From Apodospora peruviana (taxonomy: Eukaryota; Ascomycota; Sordariomycetes; Sordariales; Lasiosphaeriaceae): 64,000 nucleotides of DNA. A program made the translations under genes and the position numbers. Below, in pieces: positions 27,182 through 39,839 of this stretch. The notes under the pieces are model-generated. The model made no database searches. It saw nothing but the letters and a program-made list of their open reading frames with translations, and was not told the origin of the DNA. The DNA is taken from NCBI GenBank assembly GCA_033439685.1, contig JAUEDM010000001.1, positions 7,874,001 through 7,938,000 on the forward strand. Direction: 5' to 3'. Numbering within the stretch: position 1 is the stretch's first letter; each line of letters begins with the position of its first letter.

Positions 27182-29166
27182 GGACGCAGCTGGTTTGAGG
27201 GTAGGAGTTGACGAGAATTCCACCATGGTTATGGGCGAAGTTAGGACCGGACGGAATGAGATATCTCCTGGCCGCAAATTGGGAGACTACTTGTTCAAAC
27301 CCATTAGGAGCAAGGAGAGAAGACCGATATACACGAAGTAACTGGCTTTACCGCAGGGTTCCCCGGGGCCAAATATTGGAGCCAGATCCATCAAAGGTCC
27401 TGGCCTGGCTAGTAGGGTTGGCATGGCCTGTCGTTGGTGAGGTTACATGCTTCCGAGCATGGACAGGGTGATGCCTCGAGGGGAGAAAAAGAGACGATGT
27501 GGTTGGTCCTGAAACGAGAAGCCAAGCCAGACACGAAAACAAGCTGGTACGACTGTATGAACATAGCAACAGTCGAACACTGCCTGGGAAAAAAGGGACT
27601 GAAGCCTCCTGGCAAATCTTGAGTGGGTAGGTAGACATGTAGGGTGACGACAACGTTCAGTTCAGGGAAGAAGTCGCAAAGCAGGACTCTAAGAGGATAT
27701 CAGCTTCACACCTCCTATCTTGGATGGAGAAAAGCGCTTGTCTGTTCTAGAAGAATGAAGAAGGTCCATCGTGTTTACTGAGGACCAATGTCTCTATCGT
27801 TATACTCCCATCGGATGATATGCGGAAGGAGTGCTGATCAGTGCTTGTATGTAGAAAATAGAACTGCCGCCCGACCACTCGACAGCATGTCAACGTCAAC
27901 ACCCACGGTCCATACCTTACCTAGCAAGAGTAAACATATTATGAATCTGGCATGGTCTGGCGCGGATCTGCGTCTAGGTATGGCTCAGACGAAATTAGGT
28001 CCCACACAAACAAGCATCGCCAGCAGTATGTCGGGAGGAGGTAAGGTAGGTTGGTACCTAGGTACACTTCGCAGATGCATGCGGTTGCTGGTCTGGAATC
28101 ATTCGCAAGATTCGCCCAAAACGGAACTGAAAAAGAAAAAAAAAAGGGGGAAACGAAGCTGAGGGAGGTCTTGTCGGTGGTTGACACGTCATTTCAAATT
28201 CGACTGTCGTTCCCGTCCAGGGCGGGGGTACCATTTCCTTCAATCGCATCTTGAGTTTTGGTCTAAAAATTCCGTGCAGAATGCCAACTGCCCGGTCTTG
28301 GGAAGTCGCGATGAACGTTGCCGGACTCCGGAAGAGTCAAGACAGGAGGTTGTCAAATTTGGAGCCTGCGTGGACAGAGCCGACCAATCGCATCACTGCA
28401 CGGCCGTGGCAGCACACGGTTCTCTTCTGCTTGGGTCCAATATCTTGTGCATTGCATTGCGCCTTCAATTTATACCCTGCTGCCCTGCATGTGTTGGTCA
28501 GTGAGTAGAAACCATCAGCCTAATGAATTCTCCGATGTCAGATCGCACCCATCCCAACAACCTTCGAGTGTTTCTCAGTTCCTCGGGGGGTTCTGTTTGG
28601 ACAACATTTGGTGTGGGGATCGTGTTCTGCGTGTAAATGGAGCTTTGCGATTGGCTGACTCTACTGTGCACTAGCGGGTGAGGGCCAGGGCCCCGGGGCC
28701 ATTCGTTCATCTCTCCATGGCATCTCAAAGAATCCAGAGACATTACGCATATGGCATGGAAGGCCTGATTCACCTTGAACGCTACTTTTATGGATACTAA
28801 CTTCATGTCTGAGAAGGCCCACGGGCAAATTTAGTAGGTTTGTTTCTCCGCAACAAATTCTTTTGCCATTGAGATCCCAGGGCCATGTCTCGGAAATCCG
28901 CAGACAAGTGAGACATCAAGAGATCGTCATGCAGATGCGTCCAGCGTCCAGCCTTCAGCCTCATAATAACCTAGGTACGGATATATATCAAAGAGTAAAA
29001 CATATGACAGAGTCAGAGTATTATATATCGCTCAAGAAGACAAAAAAAACAGAAACAACCCCTCAAAAGGCGCATGCTTCCCCATGGCTTAACATGCGAA
29101 AATATGTAGAGAAGCCATCATCACATCATCCCACCACCTATTACCTCTCTCTTAACATCGCCATGC
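27182..29166. other. Intergenic, no gene seen
   Basis: This covers the 5' flank of the F-box gene and the 3' flank of the Lsb5-like gene. A palindromic GGTACCTAGGTAC lies at 28053-28065, and a related word at about 28969. I see no coding region. Confidence 0.5.
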
Positions 29167-31071
29167 CTAATACCGATACACCGCATCCGACTTCTTCCCA
29201 GGCGTAGCCCTATACGCATCATCGTTGTCATACAGCCCATCATCACTGACAGGTGTCACCGCATCTGTCCCTCCCGCGCGCCCACCGCCATAACTATTAT
29301 CATCCCTTTGTTGCCCGGCACCACCAGCCGACGACGAGTTGAAGCCAGGGTGGTACGGCTCGCCGGGATGGTATGGCTCGAATGCGTATCTGGGCTGCGT
29401 GTCGTCCACCCCCGCGCCGGCGCCGCCAGTCGGCCTATACGATGATGACGACCCCGATGGTTGTTGCTCTGGCTGTGGATCTCTAAACGGATCGTCTTCA
29501 TGTTGCGGCGTGCCCGCGGCCGATCGGGATGGCCCCGCAGCGGAGGACGAGGAGCCGGCGGCGGCGGCGGTGTCCCACCTATCTGCCGACGCCTTGCCCT
29601 TACCGTTGCCAACAACCGCCATCCGACTTGGCACAGGTGGTGGTGGTGCTGCCGCCGGTAGGTTCCGCTGCGACGATGAAGCTGACGCTGACGAAGGTTG
29701 ATGCCACCCACCGCTCGCTGTGGTTGTTTGGCCGCCGGCCCATCCTTGCTGCTGCTGCTGCTGCTGCTCGTGAACTGATGTTGGCGGCGCCGGACTGGGA
29801 TTATTCGACCTCTCACCCAGGCCGAGCTGCTTCTTCGCATTCAGCACCGACCGCTGGTGTTGGTTGAGGGCGCGCTGCAGTTGTTCGTTCGTGTCGATCA
29901 GGCTCTCCATCGTATCATTGTCTGGCGACGGGTTGCTCGCCGTCATGTACCCCTGGATGCTGCGCGACGCACTCAGACACCGATCCGCAAACTCCTTGAT
30001 CAGGTCGTTGTCAAGCACCTCGGACGGCGGGGTACATGCCACCACCTGTTCCAGTAGTTTGGCAGATGTCCTAGCCTCTTCCAGCCTGTTTGCTAGCTCG
30101 ACCGGGTTGGGTAGCCTCATGTTGTTGTGAGATCTGGAAAAGTAGGTCTGCTGACGCGGATCAAAAGGCGGCGCGGTTAGCGCTCGAGGACCTGGGGCAG
30201 GTCGTCCCTGTGAGAAGGAAGGGCAAACTGTTAGCGCAGTCCATGTCTCTTCAGTCAAAGCCGGTCTGCTACTCTACTCACTCCATAAGCCTTGTATGCC
30301 TTCTCCTTTTCCTTCTTCCACATCTCAATGATCAAGCCGAGCCCTTCGTCATAACCCTTGGTGTTCTCGAACGAGTCCATCGTCTCCATAAGCATCTGGC
30401 GCACGCTCGGGTCGCGTCCCGATCTGAGCAGTTCCTTGGTCGTGTCGACAAACTTCTTGTCCAGGTTCCGCGTGAACGTAGGCCCCGGGTTGTCGGAGAG
30501 GATCCGGACCAGCATTATCGCGTTGTACTGGTACGATGCTTTGCTCCAGTAGTCCCGATGCAGGAACTTGCGTATCAGGCGGGCGGCTTCTGCGGCGGCG
30601 GCAGGCGACGACTCGGCCGCGTCGACGATATAAGGTAGGAAGGTGACATCATTTCCCTATATAAAGACGCGACAAGGTCTCAGTATCTCAGACTCCTCCA
30701 TGTGTGGGATGACCCACATCCCTATGTTGTTTGACGATCGCACGTACCGAATGATCTCCCCCAGACTCGCAAAATTGTTTCTGCGGTTCCCAGTCAGTGA
30801 AATGAAATTTGTGGAAACCTCTCCTCCTTCCTCTGAATCATGGAATGTTCGTACCACACAGCGCGTCGCGATCGCTTCGGGGGACTCGTTGGTAGGGTCT
30901 GGCGGCGGCGGTGGTTCAGAGGTCCCTGCAGCTCCTTCAACCAAACAATGTAAGCACACATACGCGTCGCGACGGTTTTGCGCCATCGAGAAAAAGCAAA
31001 GCAAACTGCTTACCCCCACCAAAGGTCGGCCGCTTTTTGATGGTGCCCAGGACCTTGTTAAAGCTCTTCAT
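29167..31071 (-). CDS. LSB5: Lsb5-like VHS-GAT adaptor protein
   Basis: Predicted 525-aa cytosolic adaptor of the Lsb5/GGA-Tom1 type. In yeast, Lsb5 links ubiquitinated cargo and Arf to the actin machinery in endocytosis. Exons on the minus strand: 31071-31014, 30925-30855, 30780-30748 (33 nt), 30656-30282 and 30207-29167; introns are 74-91 nt and all phases close. The VHS domain covers about residues 25-170, including LIRKFLHRDYWSKASYQYNA and FVDTTKELLRSGRDPSVRQM. The GAT domain lies at about 215-308 (LIDTNEQLQRALNQHQRSVL). The C-terminal 215 residues are disordered and rich in Ser, Gly, Pro and Gln, with a Q8 run at about 327-334 and repeated PYHPGEPYHPGF. No gamma-ear domain is present, which favours Lsb5 over GGA. 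Confidence 0.88.
29748..29768. repeat. (GCT)7 coding trinucleotide repeat
   Basis: Seven GCT units on the plus strand encode most of the Q8 run in the Lsb5-like protein on the minus strand. The run is likely to vary in length between strains. Confidence 0.9.
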
Positions 31072-32674
31072 CGCTGTTTCGCTGTGTCGTTACCACCTAA
31101 TCGTGAGGAGAGGAGGGGGATTCGGCGCTAAATGCTGTAGCTCGGTTGACCGCGACGGACGTCGGGAAGTGGATTCAGGAGATGTATTCTGTATTGTACT
31201 TGGCAAGGTAGGTAGTTGAGGGTATCGGGTATCGTGATTGCGGAACAAAGAAAAAGAAATAAACGCGCAACAAATGCGAATAGATTCAAAATAGCATTCG
31301 TCACAAAAGGACACCTCAAAAATTCACCAATTTCGGAAGGATGGAGGGTTGGTGATGGCGCGGGTGGACGAAGCTCAAACGGCGTGCAGGAGGAGCGTTT
31401 GATGACAGGCGGTCTTGCTTGTCCCGGGGTTCGTCCTGTCTGGTCGATAAATCCGGGGCCCCACGAATGAGATGTCGACGTGACTCGGGTTTTTGTGTTA
31501 TTAGCTCGCTCATCAACGGCCCGCTGTGTTGCTTTGCGACAAACGGGGATCAAGGGTCCAGTCCAGGTCTTGTTCAGGGGTTCGTCGTCGCTATTTTCGA
31601 TCTCTCTTTCCCAACGGCGGTGCGGAATCTGGGTCGCACGGCAAAGGGCCAGGCCAGCCTTGGAGCCTAAACGATCTGACAAGGACAATCGCGATTTGTT
31701 AATTGTTTCGTGCCTTGGGCTCAGGGAAACACTGCCGGGTTGTCGTCGTCCAAAATACTTCAGCCTTATTATACCAAACGGCGGCCTTCTTCGGAAGCTC
31801 GGGCGGATGTAATGCGAGTTTGATAGGGCCCTGGTTTCTCGGCAAGGCTGGCTGCCTGGACCATCGGTTGTGGAGGTATTGCTTTGTGCAAGACGACGCA
31901 CAAGGAATTATCAATTGGCTGGCAACAGGCGACAAGGTCCGAAGGTGGCGACTGTTGCACAGGATGTCAAAGAGTTAAAAGAACGCCTTCAAAAAATACA
32001 CTTAACATAGACTTTCCTCGCACAAGAACACCCGCGCACATGGCGCAGGTGACATCAGCTCTGTCAAGCTCGGGTATATGAGCAACGAGACGAGATCAAC
32101 GAGAGCCCCAACAAGCACGTGGAACCGGCAACAACCACAACTTTGGATTGCGCGTTCATCTTGGTATTCTGCAATCTTTTTAGGTGGCCATATCTACAAG
32201 TTAGGCACCGGGTATTCCAAGATCCAAGTTATCATTGGCCTTTCGCACCATTTTTCGGTGGATATTGCCGAGTCTTTGTTTTGCACAGCCTCTATATTCC
32301 ACGCAAGCGACATCCCGCAGTCTCCTCATGATCTCCAAGCGGGACAAAATCGGACGGGCCCAGTGACAGCGAAAGCTGCGCTACTATGTCATTTCCAACT
32401 ACCTAGTATGTGTGGAGCTTTGCGCGCCTCGTCAGCCATCATTCTGGATCTCGTCGGCTGTGACCTTCAGATGTGGCCAAGGGCCGCGCACGCCTTGACC
32501 TTTTGATCCTTGATCCTCATCAGATCTATCTAGCCCGGAACGTAACCAAGGCGTTCAAAAGCCATACTGCCGGTTGCCCCGAAGGGTGCTCAACAAGTGT
32601 CCATCTAACCAACTCCGTGCTCCCGCGATAAGCCAAAAAGGGGCCCAGCAAACTGATAAATCTCTGGCAACAGA
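31072..32674. other. Promoter of Lsb5-like gene and 3' flank of UBX gene
   Basis: About 1.6 kb. It contains a 257-codon open frame on the minus strand (31901-31128), ending just before the Lsb5-like start codon. The frame is compositionally unlike a protein and I take it as chance. Nothing else is recognisable. Confidence 0.5.
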
Positions 32675-34281
32675 CTAATCATCCTCATCATCTTCGTCGG
32701 ATATATCCTCCACGACCAAACTTCCTCCTCTGCCCATCTTTGCGGCGATCGTGACCATCTCGCTTGGCGGAAAGGTCTCTCGTGGCATGACGGAGGCAAT
32801 TCGAAATGCATACTGATGGTCGTAGTCTTCCGGCCTCGTTGCTTTCTCGTCTAAAGACTGCTCCTGAAGTAGATCGTGGCATTCCACGAAAGCGTACAGC
32901 TCTTCCAAAGTTGTCTGGCTAGCAAATTTGCGGATAACCCTTCCACCACCGGAAGAGGCGGGCATGTTTAGTGCCAGACGAACAGAATCCTTTGTTGCAG
33001 AATCAGGTTCTGGAAGTATAGTCGTCGCGCGCCACTTCCGCCACTGTTGCCGTTGTTGTTCCCGGCGTTCTGCTGCCTCAGCTGCTTCTCGGGCTCGCTT
33101 CTCTTCCGCGGCCGCTGCCGCCGCTGCCTCCCGCCGCTGACGTGCTCGCTCGCGATCAAGAGCTAAGGACCGCTCGTATGCCGAATCTTGCTCCGAAATC
33201 AGGCTGCGCACCATATCCTGGGCAGCCCTCGTCGCACGAACACCGTCAAGATCGGGCGCGTACTTGGCCATGGCATCCTGTATAGAAGCAATATAGGTCG
33301 CCGCCGTCATCGGGCCAGTTAAGCGCTTGACGATACCCATGCGCGTGCTTCCTTCCTTGGGGGTGAGGCAGATTAGGCATGAAAAGGGGTATTTAGTACA
33401 CATGTACTCGTTCGCCACCTGGTACGCCTCCGAGTCCAGCACGTTTCCTCCCCAGAGAATAATATTGTTGGCCGGGTCGTTGACAAAGTTGACAAACTCG
33501 GGTGACAGGAGCGTGTCTCGTATAAAAGCCTCCGTCGTGTCATGCTCGGGTGAGATCAGCACAGTCAGAAGAAACTTGAGGTCCCTCTTGGCGGTGTCTA
33601 GGGCCTGCGCATGCCCGCCTTCGAAGAATGGCAAGCTATTGGGGCCATATTCCTCCTCGAATTCGCGCCGAAACCTCTCCGCCGTTTCTTTCGGTAGCAT
33701 GGCTCTCCGCCCATTCGACGTCCTCCAGCCTTTCTGAAAGGAGCGTGTGACGGATCGTGGTCGAAACCAACGTGGGAGGTAGGACAGGATGTACAAAATG
33801 GAGCGATAAACCCCGCTGAACAAGCTATGGCCGAACCTGAACGGTACGAACAGAAGCGTCAACAGAAACGGAGGCTGGTAGAGTACGGGCATGGTAGGCA
33901 CTACTCTGGGGGCCGGCTCAGTGCCGGACGTCCGTGGGACACGTCGAGGCAAGTTGACGTCTGCCATAAGGCTCTCGTGCAAGTTCTCGTGTCTCGCGGC
34001 CATTCGATGGGGAGCGTTCTGAGAGGCTTGAGCTTCGGCAACAAGGTCGGGGCCTTCACCGTCGAAGAACTTTGCTATAGCTATCTAGACACATACGCAT
34101 TAGGGCTCGCGCCGTGGGCAGGAATGTTGAGAATTGGACTAACTTGAACGTTCCATTGTGACCGCTCGAGCAGAGGAACGGCATCTTTGATCTCCTGGCT
34201 AGTGACATCGGTATATTGTTGAAGAGCTTCCTGCTGATTGACCGAGAGCTGGCTCAAGTCGAAGTCGGGTGCGCTCGCCAT
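32675..34281 (-). CDS. ucp10: UBA-UAS-UBX protein of ER-associated degradation
   Basis: Predicted 515-aa member of the FAF2/UBXD8 family (Ubx2 in budding yeast, Ucp10 in fission yeast). These proteins recruit the Cdc48/p97 ATPase to ER ubiquitin ligases and to lipid droplets. Exons on the minus strand: 34281-34144 and 34084-32675, with a 59-nt intron. Domain order: UBA-like (about 5-46), a membrane hairpin from PVLYQPPFLLTLLFVPF through ILYILSYLPRWF (about 112-153), and a UAS thioredoxin-like domain (about 197-310). A long charged coiled coil rich in Ala, Arg and Glu (343-398) and a UBX domain (about 408-498) follow. The protein ends in an acidic tail (DISDEDDEDD). The UBX region lacks an obvious FPR loop; its place is taken by MPRETFPP, so the Cdc48 contact may differ or lie in MPRE. 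Confidence 0.88.
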
Positions 34282-35456
34282 CGTGCCGTCTTTGGTGTTC
34301 CCACAAGGGCCATCAACTGAACACTTGGTTTCCCTGGATCTGGTCTCGATCGCTCCACAATAACTTAAGAGTTGAAGTGGTGTTCGGTGGGAAAAAATGC
34401 ACCAGGCGGACAAACCGAGGGTCTTGTCAACAGCGCTCTACCAGGCGCGGCGTGCTCAACCGGAATCGGCGTTGATAGGCGGCACAAACGGAGCCAACGG
34501 GTCTTGCAATTCTCTGTAATGTGTGGTTGCTGTGCGTATAGCCTTGAAAAGTGCGGTTGTTGGAGAAGCTTCTGCAGCTCGGTTTATTGAAGTAACTGCT
34601 CTGTCTTATCATGCGTATTTATGGAAACCGGAGAATGGGAACGCGTGGTGATCAAGGTACGTAGCGTGGCTCTTGAAAGTTACCACGTCGTTGGTCTCCA
34701 CCTACAGATTTCCAGGTGGGAACCGGGAATGGGTGAGGTCAACGTGCATAATCGGTACGGTGGCATATGCTCTTATCCATCTATCTCTTTTCCCCACTGA
34801 TGTATCAAACCGGCACCGAGACAGGTCCAACTGTTGGAACCGATACAACCGAATGGGGACGGAAGCGGCCCGTGCATCATGGGGGGCTGGAGGGGCCCCA
34901 AATCTGACGAAGGCAGAGACGTTGGACCAGGGTCTCCGGGGACCCGCTGTACGGCGATTTAGCGCGAGGTTCGGCGCCGTTGACCCTTCAGTTTCTTCAG
35001 CCGCTCAGCGCCGTTGATGCCGTCGCGATCGCAATCCAGCAGTCGGTGACCGTATTAGACTCGAACCTCCCGTCGTTCTTTCGGCGCCGGCGTTTCCTTT
35101 GTCCTGTCTCGTTTTGTCACGCACAGCCGCACCATTGGCCATCTGCTGCCACCCGCTGCCACCTTTCCATGGGCGAAATACCGCCCTTCCATTACAAAAC
35201 ATGGGGAGAAAGCCACGATAGTCAAGTGAGCCTCTTTCCCCCGCTCTGAGTCCGGTGCTCCCCCCGACGCCAATTTACACAGTAGCAAACTAGATGCGTC
35301 CCCATTGTCGCCTGGCGATTGTGCTGACCCGCGATTTTTAGATGTTGTAGCACCAGTTCACGGGTCCCGCCTTGTCCTTTGTTAATCCGATCGTCCGCCA
35401 CGCCGTCTTCATCCTAGTCCTCGATCCGGCCTCGAGCCTGACCTCGACATCATACG
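34282..35456. promoter_or_regulatory. Divergent promoter region between UBX gene and PAN3
   Basis: A 1175-bp spacer separates two genes transcribed away from each other. Pyrimidine-rich sequence on the plus strand near 35390-35450 leads into the PAN3 ATG. No specific operator or TATA box could be assigned. Confidence 0.4.
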
Positions 35457-38116
35457 ATGGCCACTACCGGTCATCCCGCTAACGACCTCCGCCGGCAGGT
35501 CGGATCACCAAGGTCTAAGGGACGCGGTGGGTGGCCCCTCTCTCGGTTCCCTTCCGTTGTTGCGGTGCCAGGTGCCACGGCCATACGAGCTAACAAGCCG
35601 GGCCTGTGTAGAAAACGATAAACATACCACCTGTCGAAACCTGCTTATTTATGGGAAATGCCGCTGGGCAGATCAGGGATGTACCTTCAACCATGAGACG
35701 CCTAAGAATTCTTCTCAAACAGACTTGTAAGTGACTGCACAAGTCTGCCCGGCATTGCTTCCCTCTTTGGACATACGTTCATACACGGCTGGAGGTGTCT
35801 ACGAGATGCGCGAGTCTGCTCGTGGGTGGGACAGTTCCTGAGTCTACATAACAGTGACTAGGCCATGACTGCCTCACCCTCTAGCATGACAGCCTTGGCC
35901 CCTTCCAGGTCAGAGCGGGGGTTGTGAGAGCCAGGCGATCTAGAGGAATGCCTTTTCTGGCACAGAGTTGAAGTCTCTTTCTTGGCGCGTATTTTCCGCT
36001 TGTGTTGGGCAACTGTGCTCCGGACGTTGGGAACCCGCAGTGCACGGGTATCCCTTTAAATGTCCTATATTGGTGCCGTTCTTTCCTCGAGTCTGACCAT
36101 CCCGTAGTGCGTCCAAAAAGGCTTTCAATGTCGATTCTCCGTCCTTCACCCCGTCAAGTCAACTGCAGCCACAATCGCAACAACAGTCACCGGCCACGAT
36201 GAAGAAGTCGTCAACCTTTTCTTCTCAAGCCGCCAGTGCTGCCCCATTTACTCCCCGGGGTGGTAGTGGTGAGTGAGCCTCGATCAAAAAACTGTACTTT
36301 CAAAGTCTAACCCCTGATTATGCAGCCACTCCGTCAGCGCAGCAGAATGCCGAACCATCATTGTTTAATCCAGCAACAATAAGAGAATTCACACCGCAGA
36401 GTTACGACATTGGGAACACTGTACGTTACACACTCCCTCGGCGGTATGGCATGTCTGCTTACTTGCAATACAGAACTCCGGAAATGGTGTCGCTCAGGAT
36501 ACTTCCTTGTACGCTGATCCATTCACATCCATGGGTGCCATGGGGCAGGCCCTACCTCCGGTCGGCCAGTTCAATCCTTACGCGAATGAGCAGAACGCGC
36601 TCGCGGGTCCATCAGGCGCTTTCTATCCTCAGCACGGAACATATGCTGCTGGGCCACTCCAGCCTCCAAACTACCATCTTTATCAACCCTACGATTCTTA
36701 TCGAACAGATTTACAACCTTGGCAACGGTCCACCTACGATTTCTTCATAAACGACAAACTCAGGGAAGAGATGCAAAAGAAGATGTTTGCAACCCAGCAG
36801 ACGATGCCAAGTAAGTTTGATGACACGTCTGGGTTGGGCGCAGGAGCTGACACGACCAGATTCCGGGTTACCGCAGCTTGACCGTTGGCACTCCCTATTT
36901 CCGTTGGATACAAGTAATAGAAAGAATTCGTCTTCTTTCGGCTTTCCAAGCTGGGTATACAAGGCCCAGAGCACTAGGAATGGAAGGCATTACGCTCTTC
37001 GGAGGCTTGAAGGTATCATCCGACTCAACACTCGCCGTGCCTCTGCTCTTTTGCTAACACTATACGACAGGATACCGACTGACCAACGAGAATGCCATTC
37101 TCGCTGTTATGAAGGAGTGGAAAAAAATTAAGAACGCAAACATCGTAACCGTTCATGAAGCGTTTACGACCAGAGATTTTGGGGACAGCTCCCTGATCTT
37201 TGCATATGACTATCATCCATTGTCTAAGACACTGCAGGAACATCACTTCCAAACAGCTCCTGGCACCAGATTCCGGGGTCCGACTAATGTCCAGGAACCT
37301 GTTCTCTGGGGCTACATGTGCCAGATCACAAACGCCCTGAAGGCCATCCACTCCGCAAAGCTTGCTGCTAGATGTATTGAACTCAGCAAAATTCTTGTTT
37401 CAGATAAAAACCGGATACGGCTGGCCGCATGTTCTATTCTGGACGTGGTGCAGTTCGAGACTAATAACACTTCCATCGCAGAGCTCCAGCAACAGGATCT
37501 GGTCAAGTTCGGAAAGGTCATACTAGCGTTGGCAACGAACACCCCGACGGCCCACTTTACTCATATCAATGCTGCCGTCGAGTCGCTGGGCACTAAGTAC
37601 ACGGCCAAATTCAAAGACGCGATGCTATGGCTTATCAACTCAAACCCAAGCGAAACCAAAACAATCGAAAAATTCATCATCTGTATATCAGACCAGATGA
37701 CAAGCCATTTTGATCTCGCACTGCAGGCGGATGATGAGAAATCGTTCATTCTTGGCAAGGAGTTGGAGAATGGGAGAGTCGCTCGCAGCCTGATGAAGCT
37801 GGCTACCATCACCGAGCGCGGTGATCTGGGCAACATGCTCAACTGGTCCGAGACGGGAGATCGGTACCAGCTCAAGCTGTTCCGCGACTACGTTTTTCAC
37901 CAGGTGGAGGCGGACGGGAAGCCCCGGCTATCGATTGGGCACATGGTCTCTTGTATGAACAAGCTGGACGCGGGCATCGAGGAAATGGTGATGCTGACCA
38001 GCCGAGACGGCGAAACGGTCTTCGTGCCAACGTACCGCGAGCTACGGCAGATGTTTGATCGCGCGTTTAATGAGCTCGTGAAACACAGCAAGCACGGTGC
38101 CCCCGGGCAGAACTAG
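35457..38116 (+). CDS. PAN3: PAN3, poly(A)-nuclease complex regulatory subunit
   Basis: Predicted 658-aa regulatory subunit of the cytoplasmic PAN2-PAN3 deadenylase, which trims mRNA poly(A) tails bound by Pab1. Seven exons: 35457-35526, 35612-35726, 36108-36268, 36326-36420, 36474-36810, 36860-37012 and 37071-38116; all phases close. A CCCH zinc finger at residues 31-51 (C31-x8-C40-x6-C47-x3-H51) binds poly(A). A PAM2-like motif at about 127-141 (SLFNPATIREFTPQS) should bind poly(A)-binding protein. A pseudokinase domain (about 265-530, LDRWHSLFPLD onward) is followed by a coiled coil and the C-terminal knob (LTSRDGETVFVPTYRELRQM) that contacts PAN2. Length and domain order are those of fungal PAN3. 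The second intron is long at 381 nt; the others are 49-85 nt. Confidence 0.95.
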
Positions 38117-39839
38117 GAGTCCTCGAGTCCGATGCCAGGAGCAGTTGTCCGCGGGCAACAAAGTCCGATGGGCAGAGGGCCACCAGGGATGATGCCGCCA
38201 CCAGGGTTAATACCGATGGACGGGGGGCAAGGGCCGATGCCGATGGGCAGAGGGCGACACGGATCGATACCGATGGTCAGTGGGCAGGAGCGCCGCTTGT
38301 TGAATGCCACTGCTCCAGCGTTCTCGCCCCAAACCCCACATCAACCCGCTGAAAGGAGAACAAAATCGGACTTTGAGATGACAAAGGGAAAGGAGGAAGT
38401 GGAAAAAGGGAGGAGTCTGAGGACTCTGAGGAGTGGCCTGGAGACGCGCATTTTTTTCGACATTAGGCAACAAAGGCCGAGGGGTGAGGAATCTGAGAAG
38501 TCTGAGGATCATGTGAGTCGTGGAAGTTATGTGAGTCGGAGGAATCCGAGGCCAGGGGGAGACGGCCATTGGCAACAACGTCCGATTTCGAGGGGCAGAG
38601 GGCAGGAGCGCCGCTTGTTCGATACCAATGATGACCAAGAGTGGCCTCTCCTCCCCGCACTTGACCGCCCCTAACCAGCGTAAGGGCCGCGGCAGCATAT
38701 TCACGGCGAACACCCGTCTCCGGAAGGCGCCTGCCAAGTTCCGTTCTCGTGGACTTCGAGAAGGAAGCCGAAAATCTGGCAACCGGAAAGGGAAATGGAT
38801 ACACTTTCCCCTTATAGAGGAGGCCCCGTAATGGAGTACGTGCTTCGTTTATCATAGGTGGACGGGGTGGTCTGTTCGAGAAGAGTTGCGGTTCCTTGGT
38901 ATATTTTGTTTCTTCTATGGTTTGACAACGCTGGGAGAATATGAACAAGCATGACGAAGCGAAGAGCGGAGCAAGTGAAGTTTGGATCATGATTGAGACT
39001 TCGGTTTATATAGGGGAGCTGATTGACTGTGTTGGTCAGAGCTCAAGCGAAAGTCAAGCAGTTGGGGGCATGTGTGCTACGGGTATACGGAGAGAGGGGG
39101 AGAGTAGAAAAGAGCATAGGCAAAGCATTCAGCGTAGCGACATCCTTGGTAGTTAGAGTGGAAAATACCGATACTTTTTATAACATCTGTCGCGCATTAA
39201 GATGTTCATATGGATGATTATATACGTGCCACTACGGTGGTCTGATTCTTGGCAACTTATCAACAACACAGGCACTCTTTCGACGGACGATCTGAAGTTG
39301 CTGCTCAGTTTTTTTGTTTTTTATTCGCTTGTTTACCATGATCTTGGCATAAAGAAGGTCGAGCAGAGTAGCACGACCTCTCGAGACAATGTGGGAACTG
39401 GGGACAGACGGGAGGTCTCGGGCCTGTTCATAAGGTATAATGAACAACGATCACACATCCGGACCGACGGTCTGTCGCTGTCGGCCATCCTCTCGTATCC
39501 ATTACGTTGTGACCAGGTTATCCATATCATCTCTCTAATTTCTTTCAATAGTCCCACAGTCTTCCCCACGTCCGCCTGAGGGAACACCCAGCCCTGCCGA
39601 GTGACTTCCTCGCTGCTGTCCGTGGGTTTGGTTGAGTTTGTATCATCGGTCTGTCCCCATTTCACTTTCGCCAGCTCGTTCCGCGTCGCTAGAGATTAAA
39701 CAATGGCCAACGATGCCAAGCTCAGACATCCAGGAGCCTAATAATAGCTATCAAGGATTATCATCATCCCACAAGCGGCCTTGTTCTCCGGGCTTATTTG
39801 AAGGAAGTGAGGAGGGGTCCGGCGTCAGGAAAAGTTACT
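38117..39839. other. Intergenic between convergent PAN3 and LSm7 genes
   Basis: It includes the repeat-rich tract at 38130-38680, annotated separately, and otherwise 3' flanks. A 110-codon minus frame (39665-39333) lies downstream of LSm7. I do not recognise it and treat it as unsupported. Confidence 0.45.
38132..38674 (+). repeat. Degenerate Gly/Met/Pro repeat tract, doubtful ORF
   Basis: Directly after the PAN3 stop there is a 180-codon open frame on the plus strand made of imperfect repeats. CCGATGGGCAGAGGGC recurs (about 38165 and 38238), and GGGCAGGAGCGCCGCTTGTT occurs at about 38282 and again at about 38604. GA-rich copies around GAGGAATCTGAGAAGTCTGAGG follow. In translation this gives MGRG, PMDGGQGPM and GQERRL repeats. 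The opposite strand is also open over most of the tract (38782-38207 and 38990-38463), so coding direction is unclear. I recognise no family. It may be a minisatellite with incidental open frames or a fast-evolving low-complexity gene. Confidence 0.4.

Noticed and set aside
31128..31901. 257-codon open frame upstream of the Lsb5-like gene
   Set aside because: It lies wholly in the promoter or leader, has low complexity and no family resemblance, and ends before the real start codon.
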